This document shows, piece by piece, positions 42,440-54,400 of a stretch of 64,000 nt of DNA (position 1 is its first letter; each line of letters starts with the position of its first letter). The translations under genes and the position numbers were made by a program. This DNA is from Coniferiporia sulphurascens (Eukaryota > Basidiomycota > Agaricomycetes > Hymenochaetales > Hymenochaetaceae), in the NCBI GenBank assembly GCA_002794785.1, contig NBBA01000005.1, positions 868,001 through 932,000 of the forward strand. The letters are read 5' to 3'. The notes below the pieces were generated by a model that worked only from the letters and a program-made list of their open reading frames with translations, did not search any database and was not told the origin of the DNA.

Positions 42440-43056
42440 ATGTGCTACTGGAGAAAGTACGTGTCCACGCGTCCCTCTCTTGATTGGTGACTGTGGCTCA
42501 CTGCTTGGAACAGGGTTAGAAATGTATACGCCAGGTAGGATCAATGTTCAATCTCAAATATAATTAACTAATTCCCGTCTAAGATGCAGCCATGCCGTCA
42601 AACTGGTGAGTTAAGCCCAATAAAATTTATTTTACTGGCCTGACCCTCACTTCTCAGCCGGACGAACATGTCAGGCAAACCCAGTCGTTCATTTGATCAA
42701 ACATGGACTCATAGTGAAATAGATCGACTGCTTCTCTCTGACATGCAAGTTCAGTTCGGTTCATCCCTCGCATTGCACTCCACCCACTTGCACCAAAACA
42801 TGCTGGCAGTAGTAAGTATTTCAAGTCAACACTCAGGACGGAATACTTACATAATACAAACTGTTCCCTCTTCCATTTCTCCCCTCTTCATCATCGACTT
42901 CATTTCAACACGTGTATTTTCAGTCATCAGTATCCCCAGCAATACGGTCAGCGGTTCTCGTTGTCAATTGGCTGTCGGCACGTCATTAATGATATATACA
43001 ACACAGCTCCGCATATCGACAGTTGGTGTCCGGGCTGTGCCCAGGGCTCCGGGTAG
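42440..43056 (+). CDS. Seven-exon small cysteine-rich protein, function unknown
   Basis: Seven short exons join in one frame to give 77 residues: 42440-42456, 42514-42534, 42584-42605, 42658-42669 (12 nt), 42723-42811, 42924-42946 and 43007-43056, with a TAG stop at 43054-43056. All six introns have GT..AG ends and measure 49-112 nt; the coding total of 234 nt is exactly divisible by three. The product starts MCYWRKVRNVYARC and contains LPDE, TCKFSSVHPSHC, PTCTKTCWQY, PQQY and IDSWCPGC. It has nine Cys and six His, including a CxxC end, which suggests metal binding or disulphides. There is no signal peptide. As I recall, similar short proteins (CWQY, PQQY, IDxWCPxC) recur in agaricomycete genomes without a known role. 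No function is assigned. Confidence 0.8.
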
Positions 43057-43946
43057 AAGGAAGTTGCGTGCTATATTGTAGTGATGGACACCACAATTCC
43101 TCGCGATCAAGTCGCACACGTCCGCTCCTTCTTTTCATGTGTGGGGAGATCTTTCCGATGCACCGGGCTCTCCTCGGGCATCTCTCCTTATTGTACGGAG
43201 TATTGAGAAGGACTATGGCTCCCCTCCTGGACTGACATACCAAGTATTATGAAAATTACATTTCTTAATTTAACCCAACACAGCTGTTTCATGTTGTTAG
43301 TGTCTCAATATTATACTTGTGCGGGAGAATTTGGCTTTCCCTACTAGCGGGCCTGGGCATCTTGGTCGCGCTGTATGTAAGGCTACAGGAGACATTCGGT
43401 GAAAATCTTTCGACAAATAGCAGTGGCATTAAATATAGCCATAAGATCGAACGTGCTGAGGCGGCTAGCATGTACTGGTGCTGGGGTGATGTGGAAGGGG
43501 GGGATGGGAACACCGGCCATTAGATGTAGTATGCACCGAATCCCCGAGCTGCAGAAGATCAATATCATCCTTTTTTGTGGGAATTAGTTACTACTGGCTC
43601 GACGATCCTCAAGTATCTCCCCTTATGTTCCCTCAATGAAATTTAGTTGTCCCTACCAATGAAAATGCACGGGCGCAAAGTATATTCCCAGATCTGACCC
43701 ACACGATCGTAAATTGATAGACACGATTTAGACTTCGCTTCCGGCTCCGGCAAGTCCTCGGCGTCAGATATCGCCTATGTTCGCACGCACGATTCATATG
43801 CATAAAAAAAGGGTTTGCGAAAAAAGGGTAGCATAGAATACATGTGCTAATACAATACAGAGATTAAATGTCAAACGACAATAGAACCCTTCTTGATGGA
43901 TAGGACGGCGGGGATTGGAAATCGGGAATCGAGGAAAGCCATTTGA
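43057..43946. other. Intergenic region between the small Cys-rich gene and SF3B6
   Basis: About 890 bp between convergent ends. A plus-strand frame at 43317-43523 encodes one hydrophobic stretch (LSLLAGLGILVALYV) but has no further support. No other element is seen. Confidence 0.5.
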
Positions 43947-44515
43947 TCAAGAGTCGTCGCCAATATCGTGTTTTTTCTTCAATTGTGCTAGCTCTTCTTC
44001 TCTGCGCGCTAGATCTGCCTTCGCTGCGGCAGCATCCTGCCGAGCAGGCATATGGTATAACACTAATCGCTAACAATTAACCCAAGCACCTGCTTATAGG
44101 GGATATAGAATACTACTTACCAACAATATATCGCTCCTGAAGATGGAATCCGTTCAGGTGCTCCAACGAGTTCTTGGCCTGAAACCAACATAAGATACCG
44201 CAATAGATAATGCCTCACATGAGACATAAGAAAAATAAAAGAAACATACGTCTGTGACATCGTCATATACGACGAACGCAGTCCCCTTCGTTTTGGGTTC
44301 AGTACCCAGTCGGATCTGCCGTATGCTGCCGTAGCGACCGAACAAGTCATAAAGGTCCTCTCCAGTGATATTGTAATTGAGGTTCTTCACAAACAAAATG
44401 CGGTTTGCACCAGCGGGTGCAGACAACGTTGATTTGGTCTGGGAATGTTGGTAATTGTTAATGGAAAAGTCTCGATTAATACATATCTACTCACCGGTGG
44501 CCTTGATAAAGACAT
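43947..44515 (-). CDS. SF3B6: SF3b p14 subunit, branch-point adenosine contact protein
   Basis: This is a single-RRM protein of the U2 snRNP SF3b complex that lies near the branch-point adenosine. Spliced product: MSLSRPP, an intron, then TKSTLSAPAGANRILFVKNL (RNP2), GEDLYDLFGRYGSIRQIRLG, KGTAFVVYDD (RNP1), AKNSLEHLNGFHLQERYIVV, LYHMPARQDAAAAKADLARR, and the C-terminal helix EEELAQLKKKHDIGDDS. These follow human SF3B6 (ILYIRNL, YDIFGKYGPIRQIRVG, TRGTAYVVYED, RYLVVLYY) closely. The start is ATG 44515, the stop TGA 43947-43949, with three introns. Length is near the usual 125 residues. Confidence 0.93.
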
Positions 44516-45987
44516 TGTACAAGAAAGGGCTGGAGCTCGCGGTGGCCGTGGACGGTGACTGCAGCAGGCGCACAATGTCACTAGCAAGTTCGGAAATCCG
44601 TTCCATTCGTGGGAAAACATTTACTACCCCGAATAGGCAATCAAACTCTGACCGGTCCGAATTAATGACGTTAATATTATTGTCCCTAAAAAGATGGGAG
44701 AAAAGTATCAATGCATCTTCGAAATAGTACTTATATTTGTCTATCAACTGGATTAAAACAGGGAAGAAAGGCTGAAAGAATCACAGAAAGGAACGGGGAT
44801 GGGGTCAAAATTTAGACGGAAGTCTGCTCCCGTCCCGAGTCAGCCTTTTCTTTTCTCAGACGTACGCTGCTCGAGGCCAGGCAAAAAAATAGGTAACACA
44901 GCACGTATCATAAACCCAAAGGTATACCACGTAAACAGCGGATAGACGCCAAGGGGCAACCCAAGACACAGGAAGACGGGCACCTGTCACCGAAGGTCGG
45001 AATCTCCTGAGCATGACGAACTCGGCTTGGACGATAGGGGCAGGAGTGCAAGTCCGACGATGAATTCTCCGCGGGAGCTTTTCCGCAATTAAACTGAGGC
45101 TATCGGGTCATCGGTGGACACAGTTCGAGGCCATAATGCGTAAGTTCGAGGGGGACGTTCGGAAGAGAGCCCCCTGCTTGCATGTATTACTAAGTGGGGG
45201 CGACGTCTAGAGGACGCCGTGAGCGCAAGGTATATTGAATTGGATCTATTCGAGGAACCGGATTATGCCAGAGACGAAGCCGGTAAGTGAATGTTCGAGT
45301 CTGAGGAATACCTGGAATGGCTATCTCTTTCAAATCGGTCAAAGAGTTTCAGGTCGAAAACGAGCCGAGGAAAAGCTATAGCTTTCTGGAAGACCTTGCG
45401 AATCACGAGGCTGGCCGCTCATTGGATGATAAATGAGATATGCAACGCAGCTACGACCACACCAGAACTAGGCGAACTCCCTAGATAGTTTCACATGTCC
45501 AATAGGTTCAGGAGGATCAGATATGTTCCCGCTCGGGAAGCACCGGTGTCAAGCAAACGCCGCGCACAAAAGCGACAGACTGGAAGGAGTATTTAGGAAA
45601 CAAGCGGGTGGAACGCCGCCGGGATATGGGTCCGGGCTTCATGAGCAAACGGTGCCTCTTCCTATGTCCGACGTTGCAGTAAATCGTTTAAGAAAAGCGA
45701 AGCTTGGACGGTGTCTTCGGGGTCGTTGGACATCATTCAAATCGGCGCTCGGAATATCAATGAATGAAGTCGATACCAGCCAAACGAACTGCCAGTGACG
45801 GGAGGAGCCCATCTATGAAATAGACATCGTCCGTTCATTTTTCTCTAAGAAAGCGAGAATATACGTTAACAGTCGGATCATCAGTTTATAATTGCCTACA
45901 AAGCACGGAATTTAAGTAAGTCCGTTAGTCCGTTTAAGCATTTCAGGTCATCGTGATGCGTAATGCGTACTATATCTAACAACCCCG
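44516..45987. other. Gene-poor interval with unassigned coding-like fragments
   Basis: About 1.5 kb with no recognised family. Plus-strand stretches look partly protein-like: 44799-44950 (MGSKFRRKSAPVP), about 45060-45210 (GHRWTQFEAIMRKFEGDVRK), about 45213-45288 (RYIELDLFEEPDYARDEA) before a good GTAAGT donor, and 45523-45798 (MFPLGKHRCQANAAHKSDR). They could be exons of one lineage-specific gene or a decayed one, but I could not join them into one continuous frame. The left end holds the SF3B6 promoter. Confidence 0.35.
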
Positions 45988-46412
45988 TCATTTCCACATA
46001 TTCGCGAGTCGCTCGACCTCTGCACATCCATCTGTCCCTCGCACACACACGACCGTCGACGCATCCTTTTCTTTAGAATCCTTAATGAGACACTTTACGT
46101 CTTCCGGGCTCGGACACGGACAGTCCGCAGGATTAGGTACGCAGAGCAAAGTGTCAGGACAGAGATACGCGTTGCACGAGACTATGGTACGCGAGAAAAG
46201 CCATAAACAATTAGATGCATTGTTGCGCGGGTGTACAGTGTGTACGTACTGGAGTCAGCCTGAGATGCCCACTGGGACGTCCCCGGTCCACGTTGTTGCT
46301 GCTGTTGCTGCTGACCATGTCCAAACATGTCAAAGAAATTGAATTGCGCCGCTGCCAACGGGATACATATTGCGAAGAAAATAAACAAGTTGAGGGCCGT
46401 CGGCACCATCAT
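45988..46412 (-). CDS. LCL2: Long chronological lifespan protein 2, secretory pathway
   Basis: This small secreted or ER protein belongs to the fungal LCL2 family and is implicated in ER-associated degradation and lifespan. It starts at ATG 46412 (a second ATG follows directly). The signal peptide is MMVPTALNLFIFFAICIPLA then AAQ. The mature part has QFNFFDMFGHG and a run of seven Gln, then after one intron SCNAYLCPDTLLCVPNPADC with PCPSPEDVKC, then TVVCVRG and LANMWK before the TGA at 45988-45990. The CxxYLCPxTxxCVxxPxxCPCPxPE cysteine pattern is the family signature. The Gln run is CAG/CAA encoded at about 46290-46315. Confidence 0.9.
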
Positions 46413-46921
46413 TACTTGACCGAGGTGGTTGGGTGTGGGTCGCGTGGAGACACGTTGCAGGCGCTGACGCGAACGGTCTGGGTACACTTCGGGTCAGGCT
46501 CCTTATCAATATTACACATCTAACACAACACTCGACTCCTTCATAAAGTACATAAGATATAACAAATCAATGCCAGGTGAATATATCAAGGCCATGGGAC
46601 CTTGTGTGTAAGTAATTGGGTGCGAGGAGTAACGGAAAGAAGTACACGATGCATGAAGCGTATAATCAACAAATCAAAGATAACCTCGAACAGACAGGTA
46701 AAGGAGAAGAGTATACACCTGAAATCGGACGCATATACAATAGATAACTATGTGAAGGGACTGGCCACTGACGAGCAGCCGACCGTCGCGAAGCAGGAGC
46801 GGAAATTGGTAACTGAGAATTGGTAGGCAAGGGTCGTCGTGGAGCGTCGTGAGAGTGGGGTAGTATAGTGTAATAAATGGCATTCGGGAAGGAAAATAAA
46901 CAGAAATTAATCATCCACGGC
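46413..46921. other. Intergenic region, LCL2 promoter and 3' end of the KEN-box gene
   Basis: About 510 bp between two minus-strand genes. No gene is supported. Confidence 0.6.
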
Positions 46922-47914
46922 TTAGAGCCCGCCATCATCGCTGCAAATATCGTCAACTTCTCGCTCCATTGCTCGCTTCCTAGCCAACTTCTCATTTCCC
47001 GAATGAGATATCCGTGCTGGTGTGAGGTCCTGAGCGACTCTATCGCTCGCACGCGGCGTGTCATGCACATGCGGAGTACTTGGTGTGAGACGGGGTTTGT
47101 AGCTTGGCGTCGTTGGGAAAGAGATCGCCTTGAACCTCTCATCACCATTCTTACTCAATGGAAGAGACGATCCGACCTCAATAGGTACAGACACTGCCTT
47201 CTTTGCTTTCTTCCGTGGCGGTAGATTTTCCTTTGAGCCGTCCTTGTCCTGATTAAAGCCAGGGTCCACAGTGACTCGTGAGGATGCACATGGCAGCTCG
47301 ATATGCGTGTCAAAATGGATGTCAAAGCCAGGGTAATGACAGCACTGGCGATTCGGCTGTTGGGGAAGTTCGCGCGGGATCATAATCGGGGTTGCAATTG
47401 TGCCCGGTCTGTCTGAGACCACCAAAGTGTGGGAACGATAAGAGGCGACGGATCTAAGAGATGGAGACGGCAGCTCTGAGGGTGATGCCAGATTTTGACT
47501 CGAAGCCCGTGGAGTGGAAAACGGGTTGGCGGCGTCGCTAATTTCGTGTATCGACGAGCTGCTTGGATTAGAAAGTGGTCCAAAGTCCAGACGTCTTCCC
47601 GACCTGAGTACTTCTCCGCGAGGTTGACCCACTGCAGACCTTCCCTTTGAAAAGCCTTTCTTCGACTCGGAAGAGCCCGTACCGAAATAACCCTCCTCGC
47701 GAAGGATGCGTCGTTTTGTCGGGCTCAAGAGAGCGCTAGGGCTTCGTGATCGCTTTGAGGAAGATTTGAATGGACTGGCAGGTGTATGACGCGCATTTGT
47801 ATCAAGAGGAAGAAAACAGGCAAGAGGAAGCTCTTGGAGGGGCCCCAGGCGTCGCGCGTTAGGAGGCATAGGCGTTGATGATGATGGCGGGAGAGATGGG
47901 GAGCGCTTCGGCAT
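46922..47914 (-). CDS. Disordered basic protein with a KEN box, unknown function
   Basis: This single-exon frame encodes about 330 residues with no recognised domain. It starts MPKRSPSLPPSSS at ATG 47914; an upstream in-frame ATG at 47962 would add 16 residues (MVTSRVLCSW), but a CACGTG at 47947-47952 favours the downstream start. It contains many SP/TP sites, two basic clusters (SPTKRRILREEGYF, PPRKKAKKA) suited to nuclear import, and SKENLPP, a KEN box of the form recognised by the APC/C. The end is acidic (REVDDICSDDGG). Multiple CDK-type sites (SPFK, SPTKR) with a KEN box would fit a cell-cycle protein destroyed at mitotic exit; that is inference. The stop TAA is at 46922-46924. Confidence 0.7.
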   Translation of the reverse strand: MPKRSPSLPPSSSTPMPPNARRLGPLQELPLACFLPLDTNARHTPASPFKSSSKRSRSPSALLSPTKRRILREEGYFGTGSSESKKGFSKGRSAVGQPRGEVLRSGRRLDFGPLSNPSSSSIHEISDAANPFSTPRASSQNLASPSELPSPSLRSVASYRSHTLVVSDRPGTIATPIMIPRELPQQPNRQCCHYPGFDIHFDTHIELPCASSRVTVDPGFNQDKDGSKENLPPRKKAKKAVSVPIEVGSSLPLSKNGDERFKAISFPTTPSYKPRLTPSTPHVHDTPRASDRVAQDLTPARISHSGNEKLARKRAMEREVDDICSDDGGL

Positions 47915-48421
47915 GTGGGAAACAAAGGTGTTCCATGAACACAAAACACGTGATGTGACCATACGCGGTCTGTGACATTCAAACTCCCGAAATTTCGATC
48001 TTTGGATACTGTATGACTCGGAAGATTCCAGCTTTTCTACTGTCCGAAGTTTTTTAAGTACGACCTACGATAGATGTAGGAAAATAATAAGTGAGACTCA
48101 TTTAGCAGCTCAAAACGTCTATTACAAGCTCGTCACTATACAGTATGGTCCGTACATGAAAGTGCAGCTTGTCAACCCGCATGATTGCAGTGAGTTTGGA
48201 AACACCTCTTCGAGTTTGCCAGTTTGGTAAAGGGGGTATCTGGCACCGCCTGCAGGACTAGCCTTAAACTAACTGTGTCTGGGAGGGGTGTTAGGCATGT
48301 TATATTGCGTACGGGAGCATATGTGCCATGCTTGTGCATACCCTCAGAATGAATGTTTCCGTTTTGTATCGACATGTCTTGCAATTATAAAGATAGAGAA
48401 GAAAAAAACATACAACAGACA
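47915..48421. other. Intergenic region, KEN-box gene promoter and RPA190 3' end
   Basis: About 510 bp. It contains the CACGTG at 47947-47952, 33 bp before the chosen ATG of the KEN-box gene. No other supported feature. Confidence 0.55.
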
Positions 48422-51400
48422 TTAACGTGGTAAGGAATGCACAATATCGAAAACACCAGTCCCAGTCAAGCTCGGCCGTCCAAGTACTATGTTCCCCGAC
48501 GGCGTCAAGAGGTCATCATAATCCCCATGCAGCGTCGCGTCGCTCAAGAATGCAGCCGTCGTTTCGTATGACGCCTTCAGCAGCGGCGATGAGTTGGTCG
48601 ATATGCCCTTGCGGTTAAACGGCTTGTAGCCCCCATCAAATGTCTATACTGCCCGTTAAACAAAGAAAACTCATGACTGGCGTAGTGCTTACCATATAAT
48701 CCGCAATGAGTTCGAGATGGCGGATGTCTACGTCTATATTGTATGCGCCGAAGACTCCCTGTATCTCTTTCAGGATTACGGCTCGCGCCATCTCAACTCC
48801 GTATGTAATCAGGCCGGCGTAGATGTCATTTGCGTAGATGTCATTCAATTCGACGATGGGGACACCAAACATTCGCGCAAAGTACCAGATTCCCTTGAAA
48901 TTTGACCCATTGGTGACCAGCTAACGACAATATTATTAGTCGATGCGATGAAGAGGCAGAGAAAAAGCGAAACCTTTGGTTGTTTGTCCTTCCCCTCATC
49001 TTTGGACAAGAAACATTCACTGATCCCGGTGATCTCACGTACAACAGTCTTCTGGCAAGCCTTTTCCACGATACCCACAAGAAGTAGCTTAGGCGCATCG
49101 GAGCCAAACTGTCCGATATGCGTCCGTAAGCAAATATAACATGAGAATATGGCGTTGCTTAGTTACGCACCTCCAAATCGAAGCGAACACCGCCGTCCGA
49201 AAACGTGAAGGCAGTTGCAAACTTTAAGTTCTTGAAGAAGTTGCTTCGCACTTCAACAATCTGTGTGTCGGAAGCATCACCAGTATTACTGGAGGAATCG
49301 TCTTTGCCAATGGCGTCGGCGCCCCCGTCTAGGGCGCCACCAACGGTGTCATGGTCCTGGTCCGGAGCACCATCCGCGAATTCAGCATCGAAGGCGGCAT
49401 CGTCATACTCTCCCTGTGGTATATTATCGCTCTCGTCGTCCGAATCGTACGTAGCGATCTGTTTGGTCTGACGGGCGCGCTTTTCATCATCCGCGTCCCC
49501 GTCACCCACTTCAGAAACATTGTCGTTCACAATGGCCGCAGCTCCCTCTTCGTCGTCATCGTCGGCTTCAGCCTGGGTTTCAGCTTTCCCTCGCCCTACA
49601 TCAGCAAGATGCGACTTTATGTCCGCTTGCAATTTTTTCAGCTCCAACATTATTTCCTTTTTCAGTAGTAGTGGGAACCTCGTATTGAATGCAGATAGTA
49701 TTTCGGCGGGTTCAACATCGTATTCCTCCTGGTACTCCTTCCTTGGATAGAAAAATACCGAGACGGAGAACTGTCTTCGGCGCGTTGATGCAAGCTGCTC
49801 GTCGACCTCGACTTTATCTACAATCTGGGACAAAGTAAGGCGGCTCGCACGCTTGCAAAAAGTTTTTAGTTCTCCTTCATCGGCGTCGGGACGGACGCGT
49901 AAGGTCATTGAAGGAGTTTTTGGTTTCGTAGATGCAGTCATGACAATCTCACGCAAACGGGGGATGCCAAGTGTAACATTAGCAGCACCATGTCCTAGGA
50001 AAGTATATCCCTGTCAAAACATGATGCAGAGATCGAATACGGTGAGCTTACCGGCAAAATGAAATGTATTAAGTGTCATCTGAGTAGATGGCTCCCCAAC
50101 CCTAGTCGCAGTTTTTTCAATAAAGTCCCCCTTTTTGCACAAATTGCACTTACCCCTGAGAAGCGAGAAGTCCTACTGCTTCTCCCGGTTCGACTAAGCT
50201 CCGCATGTATTTGACGTTCATTAGCATCCGGAAGCGCGAGTGGGGGATAAGGTCACGATGTTTTGATATCCAAGGTGGTGCCTTCACACCCTTAGTCTTC
50301 AACAGACTGTCAGGGTTTGCCTTGATGTATTCGTCAACCTTTTTCGCAAAATTCTCTGATGTCGCGCCTAGATGACGGGCCGGATTGAAGACGGACATAG
50401 CAGGGGCAAGTGGCTCTCCTTTTGCCGGATCGCGTAGTCGCCTCAATGACTTCTTCATATGCAAAATCGCAGCGTCGTCATCCACGATATTGACTACGTC
50501 TTGTGGCCTGTGGCGGGCCAGCAACGACCAGTCATTGCGTGCGGAGAATTCGAACTGATACAAGTGCTTTTGCTTCGTCACGTCAAGTGAGTCGCCACCG
50601 TAGTTAAATTGAAAGACAGACGAGTCGCTCCCTCGCACAGTGTTGTCGTAGTGCACGCGAATACCCTCTAAGTGTTTTATCAGACAGCGCTGGAGGTATC
50701 CGGAACGTGAGGTCTTGACAGCTGTATCGATAAGACCTTCTCGACCGGCCATGCAATGGAAGTAAAATTCCTGTGGTTTGACGCCAGTGAGGAAGCGGCT
50801 TGCCACGTAGCCGCCTGCGATAGCGGCTGTTTCGAATGCCTTAAATGACGGAAGGGTTTTGCCACTGACCATGACAGGTACGCGGCGACCCTCGAGTTCC
50901 TGCTGTCCTAACGCACAGGAAATTTGTTGAGCGTTGACGGCACTACCTTTAGCACCTGACTGAGTCATCATCTGCATGTGATTGTAGGGGAACTTCCGCT
51001 GTAAACCGTGTGGCATGCAAGCATCCGCAATTGATTTTGTCAGACCAGCAAGCTTTTTCTTGACAGTTACGTCGAGTCCAGCCATTTTAGAATCATCTCT
51101 GAGCACGTCTTGAAGGAACGCCCGCAAAGCACTCTTCCTCTCTGCTACAGGAGTTGTGGCCAGGGACGGAAAATTCTCCATCGAGCCATCAGTTCCTAGG
51201 TTCTTCCCTTTCTCTATCAAGTCCCTTCTCCGGGCATCGCCCTCATTGGTGAGCGTAAGGTCATCCATACGACATGTGAACGCGCGATGTTGAAGAAGCT
51301 TGGTGAAAAGCCGGCTGAGAATGCCGAGGAGTCTGCCTGCAACGTCTGGGCCATATAGTTCATACACAGAGTGCACGAGACCATAATCGGTTGCGCCAAA

Positions 51401-54400
51401 TTGCGACTTGTCTAAGACACCGCATAGGAGCTCGCCATCCATAAAAATAATTTTTCCCTCCTCAGAGCCTTTCCCCCATAGATCACCTGCTACTTTGGCT
51501 TTTGAGGTAAGATTGAGCCCATGTGCAGTCGGCGGCGTAACGTTAAGCAAAACTGTGGATATCTAATTTGAATAAAGTCAGTGGTCCGTCCAACACGGGT
51601 AATAGTAGAATGCTACAATTTGTTTTCCAGTCCACAGTGGTTTCGGTTTCCAGATAGTTGGAGGTAATGTTCGAAGGCGCTCGTCGGGCTGACTGCTCTC
51701 CTCTGGTCTAAGGGCTCCGTATAGGAGTTGAAAGTACTCTTCGCGAGAGAAAAATGTATCGCGATTCGTCATCCACACCCCTGATACGACGTGGTCTTGA
51801 ATAAGGCCGCGTAAAGGCTTTCCAGATGTTGGTACCAAATACTGATTGTCAGTGTTGGCAATGAACATTGCCTCCGACCGAGCGATTTCGTTCTCTAAAA
51901 CCATATTCTGTCAACAGTAGTTGAATACGGCTTTGAAAAAACGACTCACGTGGAAAGTGAATGTTCATCTCTAGGTACACCTTTAATATTAGCTGTCATT
52001 GCTCCTGTGTTTCGCTAACAAAACGCACCATCGCCGTCGAAATCAGCTTCGAAACCGATCACCACAAATTCAGGAATATGCACGGGCTAATTACAATTGG
52101 AACAACTCACCGTTATAAGAATTACTTTCGATTTATCAGAACAGGGATCTCGTGTTTATATAAAACCAGAAACTCACCAGTTCGCATAATGCATGCGAAT
52201 AGTTTTCTCTCCCTGCAAAACTTTTGCCTTGTGAGCCATCATGCTAGGTTTGTGTAGTGTGGGTTGTCGGTTAAGAATAAGCATGTCTCCGTCACGCAAA
52301 TGACGATAAACCTTCTTATTGACGGCGGAAGTCTTCGTTGATAAGCCTGTCTTTGTCGATGATAGCTTCGCATCACCGTGTGGAGTGAGAAGCTGGTTCG
52401 CCAACGCTCGACGAGCCTCTATCGTCAACTTTTCCTGTGAAATGTCAGCAGAAAGGACTTGAAACTATAAACAGTACACACAAGATGTTGTACACTGCCG
52501 TTCTCAAATTCAACACTACTAGCGCCAGGATAGTTATGGGGCCCGTTTATAACCAACTCTCGCATCAGGTGCACGTTATGGTCCGTTACAGGCTCCGGAA
52601 AGGTGAACTTTCGCGCAAAGACTGGGGGTACCCCTATCTCATTTGGTTCGATATTTGCATCTGGGGATATGACGGAGCGCGCTGCGAAATTTACGCGCTT
52701 TCCCTAAAGACCCATAAGCACAAAGAAAGTGATATGAGGCAAGTAATTTACCATCATGTGCATACGAAACAAACCATCCTTCTTCTCAAGGTTTTGTTTG
52801 ACACCGGGTGGTGGTAACTTCCCTTGACGCATCTTCGTGGGATTTTTACTGCTGTCGATGAAGCTGTTAACGTCGACTTGCAGCTGGACCAGGCTTTCCA
52901 AGAGTGCGCCCAACACGCGCCTACGAGAGGCTTCATCGACAGTGGATCCTTTTTCGGATGCCTCCTTCAGTTCGTTGTTAAGGTCTCGGTGACGGTAAGT
53001 AGTGACGAGCACTTTGGATAGCAATTCATTTTGAGGGTGTTCAAAGAGGATTTCTCCCATCTTGGCAGGAGGCCGGAACCGCGTCGGGGAGACCAGAAGA
53101 CAATCCATGAAAAACATGTCGGCGGAGGCGAGCGATAGTCTGTCCGCAGTGACAGATGCAAATGGACCATGCCTGCCAAAAACAAGCGAGCACATCGCTT
53201 GCTCGTTTGCAAATAAACGGCGGAGATGAGCTCGACATTCCTCCGCTGCCATAACTTGTTCATTTCGTCCACGAATTGTCTTAGTTTTACCACTTGCAGA
53301 CTTTGGGAGGTTTTCCACCTTCTTTGTCGCGGACTCGTCCTCTTCCCCCTCTTCATCAGAGTATGTCGGCTCGCCTTCACCTTCGTCTTCGGACTCGTCC
53401 GACCCCGACTCATCGTGAATTCCATTTGCGCGAGGATCTGAAACAGAACGTTTGTTCAACTTTGTCTCACGTTCTAGTCGCAACACATCTTCTTGCTTTA
53501 GACCTATTAGGTCATGCTGCGCTTTCTGCTTCAGCGTTAAATCCAGCTTGATGATTTTAGTGTGTCCCTCTTTACGAAACGAATTTCCAAACCTGCATCA
53601 TAAACGTTAATATTAACGGATCACATCATCACAAACGCAATGCTGAAGCGCTTACGCTCTGCAACCGTCATTCTGACATTTCTTCAAGGCTGTGCCGTTT
53701 AAGAACTCCGTTATAACAGCTTTGCGCGCCTGATAGACCAAGCCATCCTTGTAATGGTCCCGCCTATTGCATGGGTTCATACGCAAAGAGATAGCGACGA
53801 AAAGGTTTATTCTCTTCTCATAATCCGCCAATGACTCTTCTGCAACAGTCTCTTCGTCTCCCTCCTCATCTTGGTTCCTAATCACACGGAGTTGAATATC
53901 GTCAAGAGCATTAGAAGCGTCGAGAAGACCGTGATCTAGAAGCCTTAGCTTCGCAATGAACTTTGCAATCTAAGAATGCACTCCAAAGTCAAGATATATT
54001 TACAAATCAGTGTTAAGACCTCGCACCTGAGAACGACTCATTTTAAACCTGTGACAGTATAGACATGTCCCCTTCAAGAGCTTGTACATATTCACCATAA
54101 ACAAAGGGTGAAAAACTGGTGAGGAGAGTTCAATATGACCATAGTGTCCGGGACACGTGAAATAAGTTAGTCGACATGTAGCACACCTGCATAGACTTCA
54201 GTCAAATGCGACCTCGACAAGCGTGAATACATACAAGTCCTGCTTATCACTCGGACCCAGAGCGGGGTCATAAAGGCCTCCGACATTAGGACGGTTCAGG
54301 TCATCCAGCAGAACGGGGTTCACAATTTGCTTCACCGAAATCCTTCGCACATCCTCGGATGTCAAGAAAGAGAAGGAAATGCTGTGAACGGAAGACGGGA

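Noticed and set aside
43317..43523. Plus-strand frame with one hydrophobic segment
   Set aside because: A single short frame without conserved features; likely chance.
44487..44747. Minus-strand frame overlapping the SF3B6 start
   Set aside because: Runs through the SF3B6 first exon and its intron in another frame; better explained as promoter and 5' UTR.
46290..46315. Gln-coding CAG/CAA run taken as a possible CRISPR-like or tandem element
   Set aside because: It is a short poly-Gln stretch inside LCL2, with no spacer-repeat structure; no CRISPR array is expected in a fungus.
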